From: Anaerotruncus massiliensis (ex Togo et al. 2026)
Lineage (GTDB): Bacteria; Bacillota; Clostridia; Oscillospirales; Ruminococcaceae
Assembly (NCBI RefSeq): GCF_900199635.1
Contig: NZ_LT962687.1
Coordinates: forward strand, 1,535,501-1,599,500
Reading direction: 5' to 3'
Length of the DNA stretch: 64,000 nucleotides
Part shown: one piece after another, positions 43,566 through 51,105 of the stretch
Layout: each line of letters opens with the position of its first letter
Numbering within the stretch: the stretch's first letter is position 1
Program-made: the position numbers and the translations under genes
The notes under the pieces: model-generated
What the model was told of the DNA's origin: nothing
The model's input: only the letters and a program-made list of their open reading frames with translations
The model's database searches: none

Positions 43566-43624
43566 AAAGTGTACCGAATAGAAGCTATCCAGTACACTTT
43601 ACCAAATCCTGCGGATTTATGCAA
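43566..43624 (-). promoter_or_regulatory. Promoter with inverted repeat before the O-acetylation genes
   Basis: TTGCAT (43619-43624) and TAAAGT (43596-43601) with a 17-base spacer on the minus strand. A perfect 9-bp inverted repeat (AAAGTGTAC, 43566-43574, with GTACACTTT, 43592-43600) overlaps the -10 box and the start region. It may be an operator or a 5' stem. Confidence 0.65.
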
Positions 43625-43627
43625 GAT

Positions 43628-44149
43628 TTAAGCGGCAAACGCCTCGTCAATGATTTTGACCGCCCGGTCGAGGTCGTCGTCAAAGGTTTCCGGACTCTCT
43701 CCGAGGATGACCAGGAACACATAGTTCCCACGGTCGACCACGCGGCCCTTTTGCGCCTTTTCCGACTGGTCGGGCAGGTAGTTCGAGAAGGAGGCCTGCA
43801 CATCCTTGAGGCGCTTGCCCATCGCCTCGATCACCGCGTCCTTCTGTTCCGGCTTCGCCTTGACGGCAAGCAGGTTGTCGGCGCTCACATTGACCATCGC
43901 GAACTGGCCGTAATACTCGTCCACGTCCTTTTCGGGGTCGATGTAGAAAACGTCCTTCATGAGGGTGTCGTCGATCTCGGCGGGCATCGCGATCCCCACC
44001 TCGTCGATGATCTGGTCGACAACCGTCTGGATCGTCTGCCCCTCCTTCATCTCGGTGGAATCGCCGGAGGCCGCGGGTTTCGAGCCGCACCCGGTAAGCA
44101 TCCCGGCGAACAGCGCGGCGGAAAGCAGAACAGCGAATATCTTTTTCAT
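43628..44149 (-). CDS. DUF4358 lipoprotein
   Basis: About 173 residues with a lipobox signal peptide (KKIFAVLLSAALFAGMLTGC), then a DUF4358-like domain with IDEVGIAMPAEIDDTLMKDV and VDRGNYVFLVILGESPE. Anchored to the outer face of the membrane; function unknown. ATG at 44149 with AAAGGAG upstream. The 126-base gap to the upstream transporter gene holds no clear promoter. Confidence 0.85.
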   Translation of the reverse strand: MKKIFAVLLSAALFAGMLTGCGSKPAASGDSTEMKEGQTIQTVVDQIIDEVGIAMPAEIDDTLMKDVFYIDPEKDVDEYYGQFAMVNVSADNLLAVKAKPEQKDAVIEAMGKRLKDVQASFSNYLPDQSEKAQKGRVVDRGNYVFLVILGESPETFDDDLDRAVKIIDEAFAA

Positions 44150-44275
44150 GGTACATTCTCCTTTGGTCATTGCCCGCAACGGGCTTCATTCTTCCCTCAT
44201 AGAGTATGCCCAAACGCGCGGATTACTTCAGGAAAACTGGAAAAATTTTTTATGCGGACAAAAAACGGGCGGTCT

Positions 44276-45019
44276 TCAGGACACGTTGCCGAAAAATTCC
44301 GCCATCCGGCGGTCCTTCGGATTGCCGAAGACCTCCTCCGGCGGGCCCGACTCGACGATCTCCCCGTCGCACATGAAGAGGATCTTGTTTGCTACGTCCC
44401 GCGCAAAGGACATCTCGTGGGTGACGACCACCATCGTCATCCCCTCCTCCGCGAGCTTGCGCATGACGCCGAGCACCTCGGCGGTGAGCTGCGGGTCGAG
44501 CGCGGAGGTCGGCTCGTCGAAGAGCATGATGTCGGGGTTGAGCATGAGCGCGCGCGCGATCGCGACCCGCTGCTTCTGCCCGCCCGACAGCGTTGAGGGC
44601 ATTGCGTCGACCTTGTCCTGGAGCCCCACCTTGCCGAGGATGGACATCGCGCGCGCGTCCGCCTCCTCGCGGGCGACGCCCTGCGTCTTGACGAGCGGCA
44701 TCGTCAGGTTTTTGCGCACCGACAGATGCGGGAAAAGGTTGAAGGACTGGAAGACCATTCCCATCTTCGCGGTGATGGCCCGCACCTTGGCCGCCGGCGG
44801 ATAGACCCCGTCGGTGACAAACGGCTCCCCCTCCACGACGATGCTCCCGCCGTCGACCTTCTCCAGATCGATCAGGCAGCGCAGCATCGTGCTCTTGCCC
44901 GCGCCCGACGGCCCGATGACCGCGATCACGTCGCCCCGCTTTACGGTAAAGCTCACGTCGGTGAGCACATCCTGCCCGGAAAAGCCCTTTTTGAGGCCGC
45001 TTACTTCGATCAGGTTCAT
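44276..45019 (-). CDS. Amino acid ABC transporter ATP-binding protein
   Basis: Polar amino acid (GlnQ-like) ATPase of 247 residues: Walker A IGPSGAGKSTMLRC, signature LSGGQKQRVAIARAL, Walker B LFDEPTSALDP and a switch His in VVVTHEMSFA. Last of three transporter genes here, with GAGGAGGGCGG before the ATG. Confidence 0.96.
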   Translation of the reverse strand: MNLIEVSGLKKGFSGQDVLTDVSFTVKRGDVIAVIGPSGAGKSTMLRCLIDLEKVDGGSIVVEGEPFVTDGVYPPAAKVRAITAKMGMVFQSFNLFPHLSVRKNLTMPLVKTQGVAREEADARAMSILGKVGLQDKVDAMPSTLSGGQKQRVAIARALMLNPDIMLFDEPTSALDPQLTAEVLGVMRKLAEEGMTMVVVTHEMSFARDVANKILFMCDGEIVESGPPEEVFGNPKDRRMAEFFGNVS

Positions 45020-45032
45020 TTTCCCGCCCTCC

Positions 45033-45689
45033 TCAATATGCCATTTTCTTTTCCAGCCAGTTGAAGAACAACTGGAGGACGGTGTTCATCGCCAGGTAGA
45101 TGACGAACGCGATCACATAGGGAAAGACGTTGCCCGTGCGGGTGACCGCCGCCTTGGCGTAATAGAGGATCTCGGTGATCGAGATCGCAAAGACGAGCGC
45201 GGTGTCCTTGACCAGCGTGATCGATTCGTTGGTGATGCTCGGCAGCGCGACGCGGATCATCTGCGGCAGGATTACATGGAAGGTCGTCTGCACCTTGTTA
45301 AGTCCAAGTACTTGACAGGCCTCATACTGCCCGCGGTCGATCGACAGGAGCCCCCCGCGGAAGATCTCCGCGAAATACGCCGCGTAGTTGAGGGAGAAGC
45401 CGATCAGCGCGCAGACCATCGCGGAATGGAGCGCGGTCTTAAAGAAGTCGTTCACAAAGGGCAGGCCGTAATAGATGAAGAAGAGCTGGAGCATCAGCGG
45501 CGTGCCGCGCATGACGTAGATATAGGCGTTGATGATCCAGCGCAGCGGCGCGACGCGGCTGCGGGTGCCGAGCGTCATCAAAAAGCCGAGCGGCAGCGAC
45601 GCGACGAGGACCACGAAAAAGAGGGTCAGAACCGTTCCCAGACCCTGCAGGATCGCGCTGGTGGTGGTTGCGATCTCGCTGATTGACAT
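45033..45689 (-). CDS. Amino acid ABC transporter permease
   Basis: 218-residue membrane protein of the HisM/GlnP type with about five helices and the EAA loop (EACQVLGLNKVQTTFHVILP). VMRGTPLMLQLFFIYYG near residue 60 is a family hallmark. Sits between the solute-binding protein and ATPase genes. Confidence 0.95.
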   Translation of the reverse strand: MSISEIATTTSAILQGLGTVLTLFFVVLVASLPLGFLMTLGTRSRVAPLRWIINAYIYVMRGTPLMLQLFFIYYGLPFVNDFFKTALHSAMVCALIGFSLNYAAYFAEIFRGGLLSIDRGQYEACQVLGLNKVQTTFHVILPQMIRVALPSITNESITLVKDTALVFAISITEILYYAKAAVTRTGNVFPYVIAFVIYLAMNTVLQLFFNWLEKKMAY

Positions 45690-45782
45690 AAAGGCACGCT
45701 CCTATGTAAGTGATATGATGCGGGCTCTTTTATGACGCTAACACGCTGCCCGACAAAAGCGTTTGGCTCCATAAAACAGCCC

Positions 45783-45815
45783 GCACTCCCGGCCGGGGAA
45801 CCCGGTCGGGAGTGC
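45783..45815 (-). terminator. Stem-loop between binding-protein and permease genes
   Basis: GCACTCCCGACCGG / CCGGCCGGGAGTGC on the minus strand, followed by GGGCTGTTTTATGG. Probably a partial terminator or RNA-stabilising stem that raises binding-protein output over the permease. Confidence 0.7.
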
Positions 45816-45838
45816 AGCGTATTGCGGTGGATACGAAC

Positions 45839-46750
45839 TTATTTGACCTTGATCATGTCGTCGCGGCCAAACCATTTCTGGGAGATCTCGGCGATCTTGC
45901 CCTCGTCGGCCAACTCGCCCAGCGCGTTCCAGACCGCGTCCTTGAGCGCCGTGTTCCCCTTCTTGAAGGCGATCGCGTACTGCTCGGAGGCCATTTTGTC
46001 CTCCAGGATGGTCATCGGCTTGGCGTTCTCCGCGATGTAATAGTTGGCGACGACCGAGTCCATGACGATCGCGTCGCAGCGGCCGATCTCAAGGTCGGTC
46101 AGCGCGTCGACATAGTTGGCGTACTCCTTGGCGACGCCGTCCTTAATCGACGGGAAAACCTCATCCTTCTGGAGCGCCTCGAGGCCGGAGGAATCCTTCT
46201 GCGCGGCGACGATCTTGCCCGCCAGGTCGGCCTTCGACTTGATCGGGGAGTCCTGCATGACGACGATGACCTGCTCGTTGTCCATGTAGGCGTCGCTCAG
46301 CTCATAGTTTTCGATCCGCTCGTCGGTGACGGTCAGGCCGTTCCAGATGCAGTTGATCTTGTCGGTGCCGAGCTCCATGTCCTTGGCGTCCCAGTCGATC
46401 GGCTTGGGCTCGAACTTCATGCCCAGCTTTTCGCACACCGCCCTGGCAAGGTCGATGTCGACGCCGACGATCTCGTTGTTCTCGTCGAGGTAGCCCATCG
46501 GCGGGAAGGAGGCGTCGAGGCCCAGGACAAACGTTTCGGGCAGCGCCGCGTCGGCAGGCGCTTCGGCGGGTTCCGCAGCGGGCTCTTCGGCCGGTGCTTC
46601 CGGCGCGGGCGCGGCTTCGGATGCGGGCGCGGCCTCGGATGCGGGCGCGGCCTCGGACGCCGGAGCGGCGGGCTCGGCGGGGGTGCCGCAGGCGGCGAAG
46701 AGGGTCAGGCAGAGCAGCGCGGCGAGAAGGACGGTCAAAATTTTCTTCAT
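45839..46750 (-). CDS. Amino acid ABC transporter substrate-binding lipoprotein
   Basis: 303 residues. Lipobox signal (KKILTVLLAALLCLTLFAAC), then an unusually long Pro/Ala/Glu linker with three tandem ASEAAP repeats, then a SBP_bac_3 domain (FVLGLDASFPPMGYLDENNE, VGVDIDLARAVCEKLG). A cystine or polar amino acid substrate would fit; this is not readable. An inverted repeat (TGCTAC-CCTT-GTAGCA, 46849-46864) lies upstream and could be an operator. Confidence 0.95.
   Translation of the reverse strand: MKKILTVLLAALLCLTLFAACGTPAEPAAPASEAAPASEAAPASEAAPAPEAPAEEPAAEPAEAPADAALPETFVLGLDASFPPMGYLDENNEIVGVDIDLARAVCEKLGMKFEPKPIDWDAKDMELGTDKINCIWNGLTVTDERIENYELSDAYMDNEQVIVVMQDSPIKSKADLAGKIVAAQKDSSGLEALQKDEVFPSIKDGVAKEYANYVDALTDLEIGRCDAIVMDSVVANYYIAENAKPMTILEDKMASEQYAIAFKKGNTALKDAVWNALGELADEGKIAEISQKWFGRDDMIKVK
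46607..46660 (-). repeat. Three 18-bp tandem repeats in the linker
   Basis: Units at 46607-46624, 46625-46642 and 46643-46660 differ at two positions and encode ASEAAP three times in the linker of the binding protein. Confidence 0.9.
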
Positions 46751-46952
46751 ATGCTTTCTCCCAATTCATCGTTGATTTTTGCCTCAAGGGCGGCGGCAGG
46801 GCAAAATCCGGGCCGCTTTTGAACATTTTACATTTTATCAAGGTAAATTGCTACCCTTGTAGCAGGCTGTTATACCGATTTTTCCCGATCTGTCGCCGGT
46901 TTTCTCCTGATTGCTCGTCCATTCTCACGATCGCGTCGCAATCCGCGCGCGG

Positions 46953-47735
46953 TTACGCGAAGTCTCCCCGCAGGCTGATCTCCCCCGCGCCGATCGCCTC
47001 GCAGCTCCCGTCGGGCATCCTGACCAGCAGCCGCGCGTCGTCGTCGATCCCGACGGCGTAGGCCTCCCGGCGTTCCTCTCCCCGCACCAGCGTCACCGGC
47101 CGGTCGAGCACACAGGAGCGCGCGCGGTATTCCGCGAGGAAAGTCCGCTCCCCGAGCCCGCCGCAGAGGGCGAGCATCTCCGCGATGACCGCCGCCGCCA
47201 GCGCGGCCCGGTCGGCCTCCCCCGCTCCCGCCGCTTCGAGCGAGGTCGCCACGCCGGAAAGCTCGGGCGGAAAGCTCGCGTCCAGCACGTTGACGCCGAT
47301 GCCGATCACGACGAATTCCGGCCTGCCGTCCGCGCCGAGCGGCGCCTCCGCAAGGATGCCGCAGAGCTTTTTCCCCGCGTAATAGAGGTCGTTCACCCAT
47401 TTGACGCCGACCTCCACCCCCGCGGCGCGGGAGATGGCGCGCGCGGTCGCGACCGCCGCCGCCGGGGTGACGAGCGCCGTATCGGCGGCGGAAAGCCCGG
47501 GGCGCAGCACCATCGAGAGATAGACCCCCGCCCCGCCCGGCGAGAAGAAGCTGCGTCCCAGCCGGCCGCGTCCCGCCGTCTGGCGCTCGGCGAGCACCGC
47601 CGTGCCGTGCGGCGCGCCCTCCCGGGCGAGCCGCCGGGCCTCGGTGTTCGTCGAACCGAGCTCCTCATAATAGTATACGGGCGGCTTATGGCCGGCGGGC
47701 AGATGCCGCCGGACCGCCTCCGCTGAAAATTCCAT
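46953..47735 (-). CDS. birA: Biotin-[acetyl-CoA-carboxylase] ligase
   Basis: Attaches biotin to carrier proteins. About 260 residues starting just before YYYEELGSTNTEARRLAREG, with the biotinyl-AMP loop RQTAGRGRLGRSFFSPGG and KWVNDLYYAGKKLCGILAEA, plus a C-terminal SH3-like domain. It has no N-terminal HTH repressor domain, so it is a group I, non-regulatory type. ATG at 47735 with GGAGGGACTGCT. Confidence 0.95.
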   Translation of the reverse strand: MEFSAEAVRRHLPAGHKPPVYYYEELGSTNTEARRLAREGAPHGTAVLAERQTAGRGRLGRSFFSPGGAGVYLSMVLRPGLSAADTALVTPAAAVATARAISRAAGVEVGVKWVNDLYYAGKKLCGILAEAPLGADGRPEFVVIGIGVNVLDASFPPELSGVATSLEAAGAGEADRAALAAAVIAEMLALCGGLGERTFLAEYRARSCVLDRPVTLVRGEERREAYAVGIDDDARLLVRMPDGSCEAIGAGEISLRGDFA

Positions 47736-47749
47736 AGCAGTCCCTCCTG

Positions 47750-48616
47750 TCAAAAGCGGCGCGCGTAGCCGCACCGCCTGCAAAGCTCTTCCGTGGCGGT
47801 CCGCCGGGAGAAGCCGTCCGCGATCGCCCGGGCGCGGGGGGAATCGAGAATCTCCCCGAGCGGGCGCTCAAAGGCGTTGCCCAGCGCGACCATCCCCTCG
47901 CTGTCGAGGCAGCAGGGCACCACCGTCCCGTCCGCGAGGATGCCGAAATGATCCCGCATCCCGAGGCAGGAGACGCGGCCCTCCCCGGCGGGCAGGGCCA
48001 TGTCCGGCCAGTCGAAGACCGGCGCGGTCACAAGGTGCAGGTTCTCCGCGAGCTTGCGGTCGCAGACCCCGTCCGGCGGATCCCCCACCGGGACGCCGAG
48101 CTCCCGCTCGATTGCGCGGCAGACCCGCCCGTTGAGCCGCCGCGCGCCGCCGCCGTTCCAGAGGCGCAGTTCGCAGATGATCCCCGCCTCCCGCGCCAGC
48201 CGCACGACCGGCAGCACCCGCGAGAGATACGCTTCGAGCGGCGGGCCGTCCCCGTTGGCCTCGAAGCTGTGGAGCGAAACGGAGAGCTTCCGCAGCGCAG
48301 ACGCCGACAAGAGGATATCCTTTACATCCTCCAGCAGCGTCCCGTTTGTCGTGAGGTTGGCCCGCAGGCCCTCCTCCCCGCAGATTTCGAGGATGCGCCC
48401 GAGCGCGGGATGGAGGAGCGGCTCCCCCATCAGGTGCAGGCAGACATAATCGGTATGGGGCTTGACGGCGCGCGCGAGCAGCGCAAACTCCTCCGGGGAC
48501 AGAACGCGCGGGGCGCGCCGCGTCCCCGGGCAGAAGGCGCAGTTCAGGTTGCAGGCGTTTGTGATCTCGATGTAGGCGCGGCGGAAGGGCTTTTCCGCGT
48601 TCTTTTTCCCGCTCAC
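47750..48616 (-). CDS. Radical SAM/SPASM domain protein
   Basis: 288 residues. The [4Fe-4S] motif is NACNLNCAFCPG near residue 22, and the C-terminal SPASM-like part has GTVVPCCLDSEGMVALGN and LCRRCGYARRF. GTG start overlaps the HAD stop (GTGA). No precursor peptide is seen next to it, so a role in peptide modification is not supported. It could be a tRNA- or cofactor-modifying enzyme; unknown. Confidence 0.9.
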   Translation of the reverse strand: MSGKKNAEKPFRRAYIEITNACNLNCAFCPGTRRAPRVLSPEEFALLARAVKPHTDYVCLHLMGEPLLHPALGRILEICGEEGLRANLTTNGTLLEDVKDILLSASALRKLSVSLHSFEANGDGPPLEAYLSRVLPVVRLAREAGIICELRLWNGGGARRLNGRVCRAIERELGVPVGDPPDGVCDRKLAENLHLVTAPVFDWPDMALPAGEGRVSCLGMRDHFGILADGTVVPCCLDSEGMVALGNAFERPLGEILDSPRARAIADGFSRRTATEELCRRCGYARRF

Positions 48617-49392
48617 AGGATGAACTTCTCCACGATTTCCGCGACCGCGTCCTCCAGGTGGGTGCGCGCGGTCACATAGTCGGCCTGCGCGCGCACCTCC
48701 TCCGGCGCGTTGCGCACCGCGACGCCCACCCCAGCGCCCCGGATCAGCTCGAGATCGTTATAGTAGTTGCCCGCCGCCACAATGTTTTCATGCGCGATGC
48801 CCTCGCGGGCGGCGACGTACGCCGTGCCGCGCCACTTGTTAACCCCCTCCGGCATCACGTCCATCGAGGTGGCGTTGGTTACCGCGCAGGTGAGCCGCAG
48901 ACCCTTCCGCTCGATGAACTCCCGCACCGGGCCGTAGTTTTCGCTCACGACGAAGCCGTCGAGCGTCTCGAAGGGCAGGTCGTCCGCGCCGCGGTAGACG
49001 ACCGGCGTGCCCTCGAATTCCTCCCGCTGCCGGAGCACCCCCGGCGTGATGCGGTTGACGCCCCAGTAGTCCCCCGAGATCAGGTGGAGGATGGCGGAAT
49101 CCTGCGAGAGGCAGAAGTCGATGAGGCGGAGCATGTCCGACCGCTCGACGAGCGTGGTATAGAGCTGCTCCATGTCCGGCGCCGCCACCACCGTGCCCCC
49201 GTTGTTGAGCACGAAATAATCGGCAAGCGCGCACAGATGCGAAATCGGCTCCACCGATTTGCGCCCCGTCACAAAGCAGACGGCCGTGCCCGCCCGCTTC
49301 GCGGCGAGCAGGGCGCGCCGGTTCGCCTCGGAAAGCTGGGTGCGCACCCCGAAGGTCGTGCCGTCCAGGTCGAGCGCCAGCATCTTTCGCAT
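48613..49392 (-). CDS. HAD superfamily (Cof-type) phosphatase
   Basis: 259 residues with motif I LALDLDGTTFGVRTQ, motif II FVTGRKS, and motif IV NIVAAGNYYNDLELIRGAGV. The Cof IIB cap lies in the middle. Such enzymes dephosphorylate sugar phosphates or similar small molecules. ATG at 49392, GGGGGG upstream. First of the HAD / radical SAM / birA unit. Confidence 0.92.
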   Translation of the reverse strand: MRKMLALDLDGTTFGVRTQLSEANRRALLAAKRAGTAVCFVTGRKSVEPISHLCALADYFVLNNGGTVVAAPDMEQLYTTLVERSDMLRLIDFCLSQDSAILHLISGDYWGVNRITPGVLRQREEFEGTPVVYRGADDLPFETLDGFVVSENYGPVREFIERKGLRLTCAVTNATSMDVMPEGVNKWRGTAYVAAREGIAHENIVAAGNYYNDLELIRGAGVGVAVRNAPEEVRAQADYVTARTHLEDAVAEIVEKFIL

Positions 49393-49414
49393 GAGAATCC
49401 CCCCTGTCCTGCCA

Positions 49415-49443
49415 ATCATACCACAGCGGGCGCGGCGGGTCAA
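49415..49443 (-). promoter_or_regulatory. Promoter of the HAD / radical SAM / birA unit
   Basis: TTGACC (49438-49443) and TATGAT (49415-49420) with a 17-base spacer on the minus strand. Confidence 0.85.
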
Positions 49444-49473
49444 TTTGGCATAAGGGGTGCGCGGATTTGCCAA

Positions 49474-49502
49474 TCGACAAAAATGAAAAAAACATGTATG
49501 CT
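49474..49502 (+). promoter_or_regulatory. Promoter candidate of the sigma factor operon
   Basis: TCGACA (49474-49479) and TATGCT (49497-49502) with a 17-base spacer. Divergent from, and close to, the HAD promoter. An autoregulatory ECF promoter could also exist but I cannot define one. Confidence 0.6.
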
Positions 49503-49572
49503 GTTTGAAGACAAATGCCGCGCAGCATCGTTTGATGGGTGTAAGGCAATTGAGGTGGTGAGGCAGGACCGG

Positions 49573-50085
49573 ATGACAAATGAAAAATTTCAGGAAATGG
49601 TGGAACAGTACGAAAAGCTGGTCTTTACCATCTGCTACCAGCTCGTGCGCGACTACCACGAGGCGCAGAACCTCGCGCAGGACGCCTTTGTCTCCGCATA
49701 CGCCCACATCGACACCGTGACGGAGGACAATTTGAAGGCCTGGCTCGCGCGCATCGCCACCAACAAGGCCAAGGACTACCTCAAGAGCGCTTACAACCGG
49801 CGCGTCTGCCTATCCGAGGACATGAGCGAAATGGACCTCATCCGCGCCGAGAATTCTCCCGAGCGGCTGTACATAACCGACGAGGGAACCGGAGTGATCC
49901 GGCAGGCGATCCTCAATCTCAAAGAGCCTTACCAAAAGGTTTCGGTGCTCTTCTTCCTCGAGGAAAAAACCATCGAGGAGATCGCCGAAACCCTGCACCG
50001 GCCGAAAAAAACGGTGCAGACGCAGCTCTACCGGGCGCGAAGCAAGCTACAGGAACTACTCGTAAAGGAGGGGGTACAACGATGA
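49573..50085 (+). CDS. ECF-type RNA polymerase sigma factor
   Basis: 170 residues with sigma region 2 (YEKLVFTICYQLVRDYHEAQNL, AQDAFVSAYAHID), and region 4 (LKEPYQKVSVLFFLEEKTIEE, IAETLHRPKKTVQTQLYRAR). No region 3, so group IV. ATG at 49573. The stop overlaps the next ATG, and the partner anti-sigma factor is directly downstream. Likely target is the operon itself plus envelope genes; not shown. Confidence 0.93.
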   Translation: MTNEKFQEMVEQYEKLVFTICYQLVRDYHEAQNLAQDAFVSAYAHIDTVTEDNLKAWLARIATNKAKDYLKSAYNRRVCLSEDMSEMDLIRAENSPERLYITDEGTGVIRQAILNLKEPYQKVSVLFFLEEKTIEEIAETLHRPKKTVQTQLYRARSKLQELLVKEGVQR

Positions 50086-50555
50086 AAGAACTGTTTGATC
50101 CAAACGGGCATCTGACGGACGACGCGTTCGGCGCATTGCTGCGCGACGAACCGCTCGACGAGATGGAACGTCTGGAGATTTCCGAGCACCTTTCCTTCTG
50201 TGACCGTTGTGTGGAGCGGTACGCCGCCCTCCTGGACGGCTCCGAGCTGCTCTCTCCCCCCGAGCCGGTCGCGCCTCCGGTCTTCCGGCGCATCCGCGAG
50301 CGCGCCCGTAAGCTCTTTGTCAACAAATACGCGACGGCGGCCGCCGCGGCCTGCTTCGCCATCATGTTCTGGAACATCGGCCTCTTCAACGTCGACGTCC
50401 AGAACGACCACGGCAAGATCCTTGACGCGCTGGCAAACGGCGCGGCGACCTTCAGCGAGCGGACGACGCAATTTACCGACAACCTGTCGGAAACACTGGA
50501 TAAAATTCTCCAAAGTCTGAAAATTGAGAGGGGTTCCCAACATGAAAAAGAATAG
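50082..50555 (+). CDS. Zinc-binding anti-sigma factor
   Basis: 157 residues. An N-terminal ZAS-type site HLSFCDRC (His36, Cys40, Cys43) binds zinc and the sigma factor; one membrane helix (about residues 83-101, ATAAAAACFAIMFWNIGLF) is followed by a short outer domain with FNVDVQNDHGKILDALANG. Overlaps the sigma gene (ATGA), so the pair is translated together. The usual role is to hold sigma at the membrane. Confidence 0.9.
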   Translation: MKELFDPNGHLTDDAFGALLRDEPLDEMERLEISEHLSFCDRCVERYAALLDGSELLSPPEPVAPPVFRRIRERARKLFVNKYATAAAAACFAIMFWNIGLFNVDVQNDHGKILDALANGAATFSERTTQFTDNLSETLDKILQSLKIERGSQHEKE

Positions 50556-51105
50556 CTTCTTCACCTTCTGCTTTGCCTTCATCCCCGGGGCGGGTGAAAT
50601 GTACCTTGGGATGATGAAAAAGGGCTTGGCGGTCATGTCCGTCTTTTGGGGCGTCTGCGCGGTCGCGTGGTTCTTCCAGTTCGAGTTTCTCTACTGGCTG
50701 CTGCCGATCATCTGGTTCTATTCCTTCTTCGAGACCTTCAACATCAGGCAGCTCCCCTATGAGGACCGCCTTCAGATGGACAACGCCTTCTCTCTGCGGG
50801 TCGACGGCTCCGTCTTCAGCGGCCTGCGCCCCCTGCTGGAAAAGCGCCACGTCCTCATCGGCGGCGGGCTCATCTTCATCGGCGGCTGGGCGATCTTCTC
50901 GAGCTTCGTCTCCCCGCTGATCTACTACTTTGTGGAAACGATGGGGTATGAGAGCTGGTACCTCCGCAGCATCCTCAACCGCATCCCTTCAGTCGTCGTG
51001 GCGGTCGCCGTCATCTTCTTCGGCATCTACCTCGTGAAGGGCAAAAAGCGCCATGTGCAGCCGGAGGAAGAATTCGTCGAGTACAGGGGGGATTCCAATG
51101 AATAA
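50542..51105 (+). CDS. TM2-like multi-pass membrane protein
   Basis: 187 residues. The N-terminus (FIPGAGEMYLGMMKKGLAVM) resembles the TM2 domain, followed by two more helices, a soluble loop, and a C-terminal segment (LIGGGLIFIGGWAIFSSFVS) resembling LiaF-like membrane regions. Its ATG overlaps the anti-sigma gene. No known function; likely membrane sensor or effector of the sigma module. Confidence 0.75.
   Translation: MKKNSFFTFCFAFIPGAGEMYLGMMKKGLAVMSVFWGVCAVAWFFQFEFLYWLLPIIWFYSFFETFNIRQLPYEDRLQMDNAFSLRVDGSVFSGLRPLLEKRHVLIGGGLIFIGGWAIFSSFVSPLIYYFVETMGYESWYLRSILNRIPSVVVAVAVIFFGIYLVKGKKRHVQPEEEFVEYRGDSNE

Noticed and set aside
42260-44596. A 778-codon open frame opposite the MBOAT and other genes
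   Set aside because: Spans several unrelated minus-strand genes and their gaps; composition is that of an antisense frame.
46607-46660. A CRISPR-like array
   Set aside because: The 18-bp units are contiguous, in frame and coding; there are no spacers.
46865-46952. A regulatory RNA or terminator after birA
   Set aside because: I see no convincing stem with a T-run here; only short GC-rich self-complementary bits.
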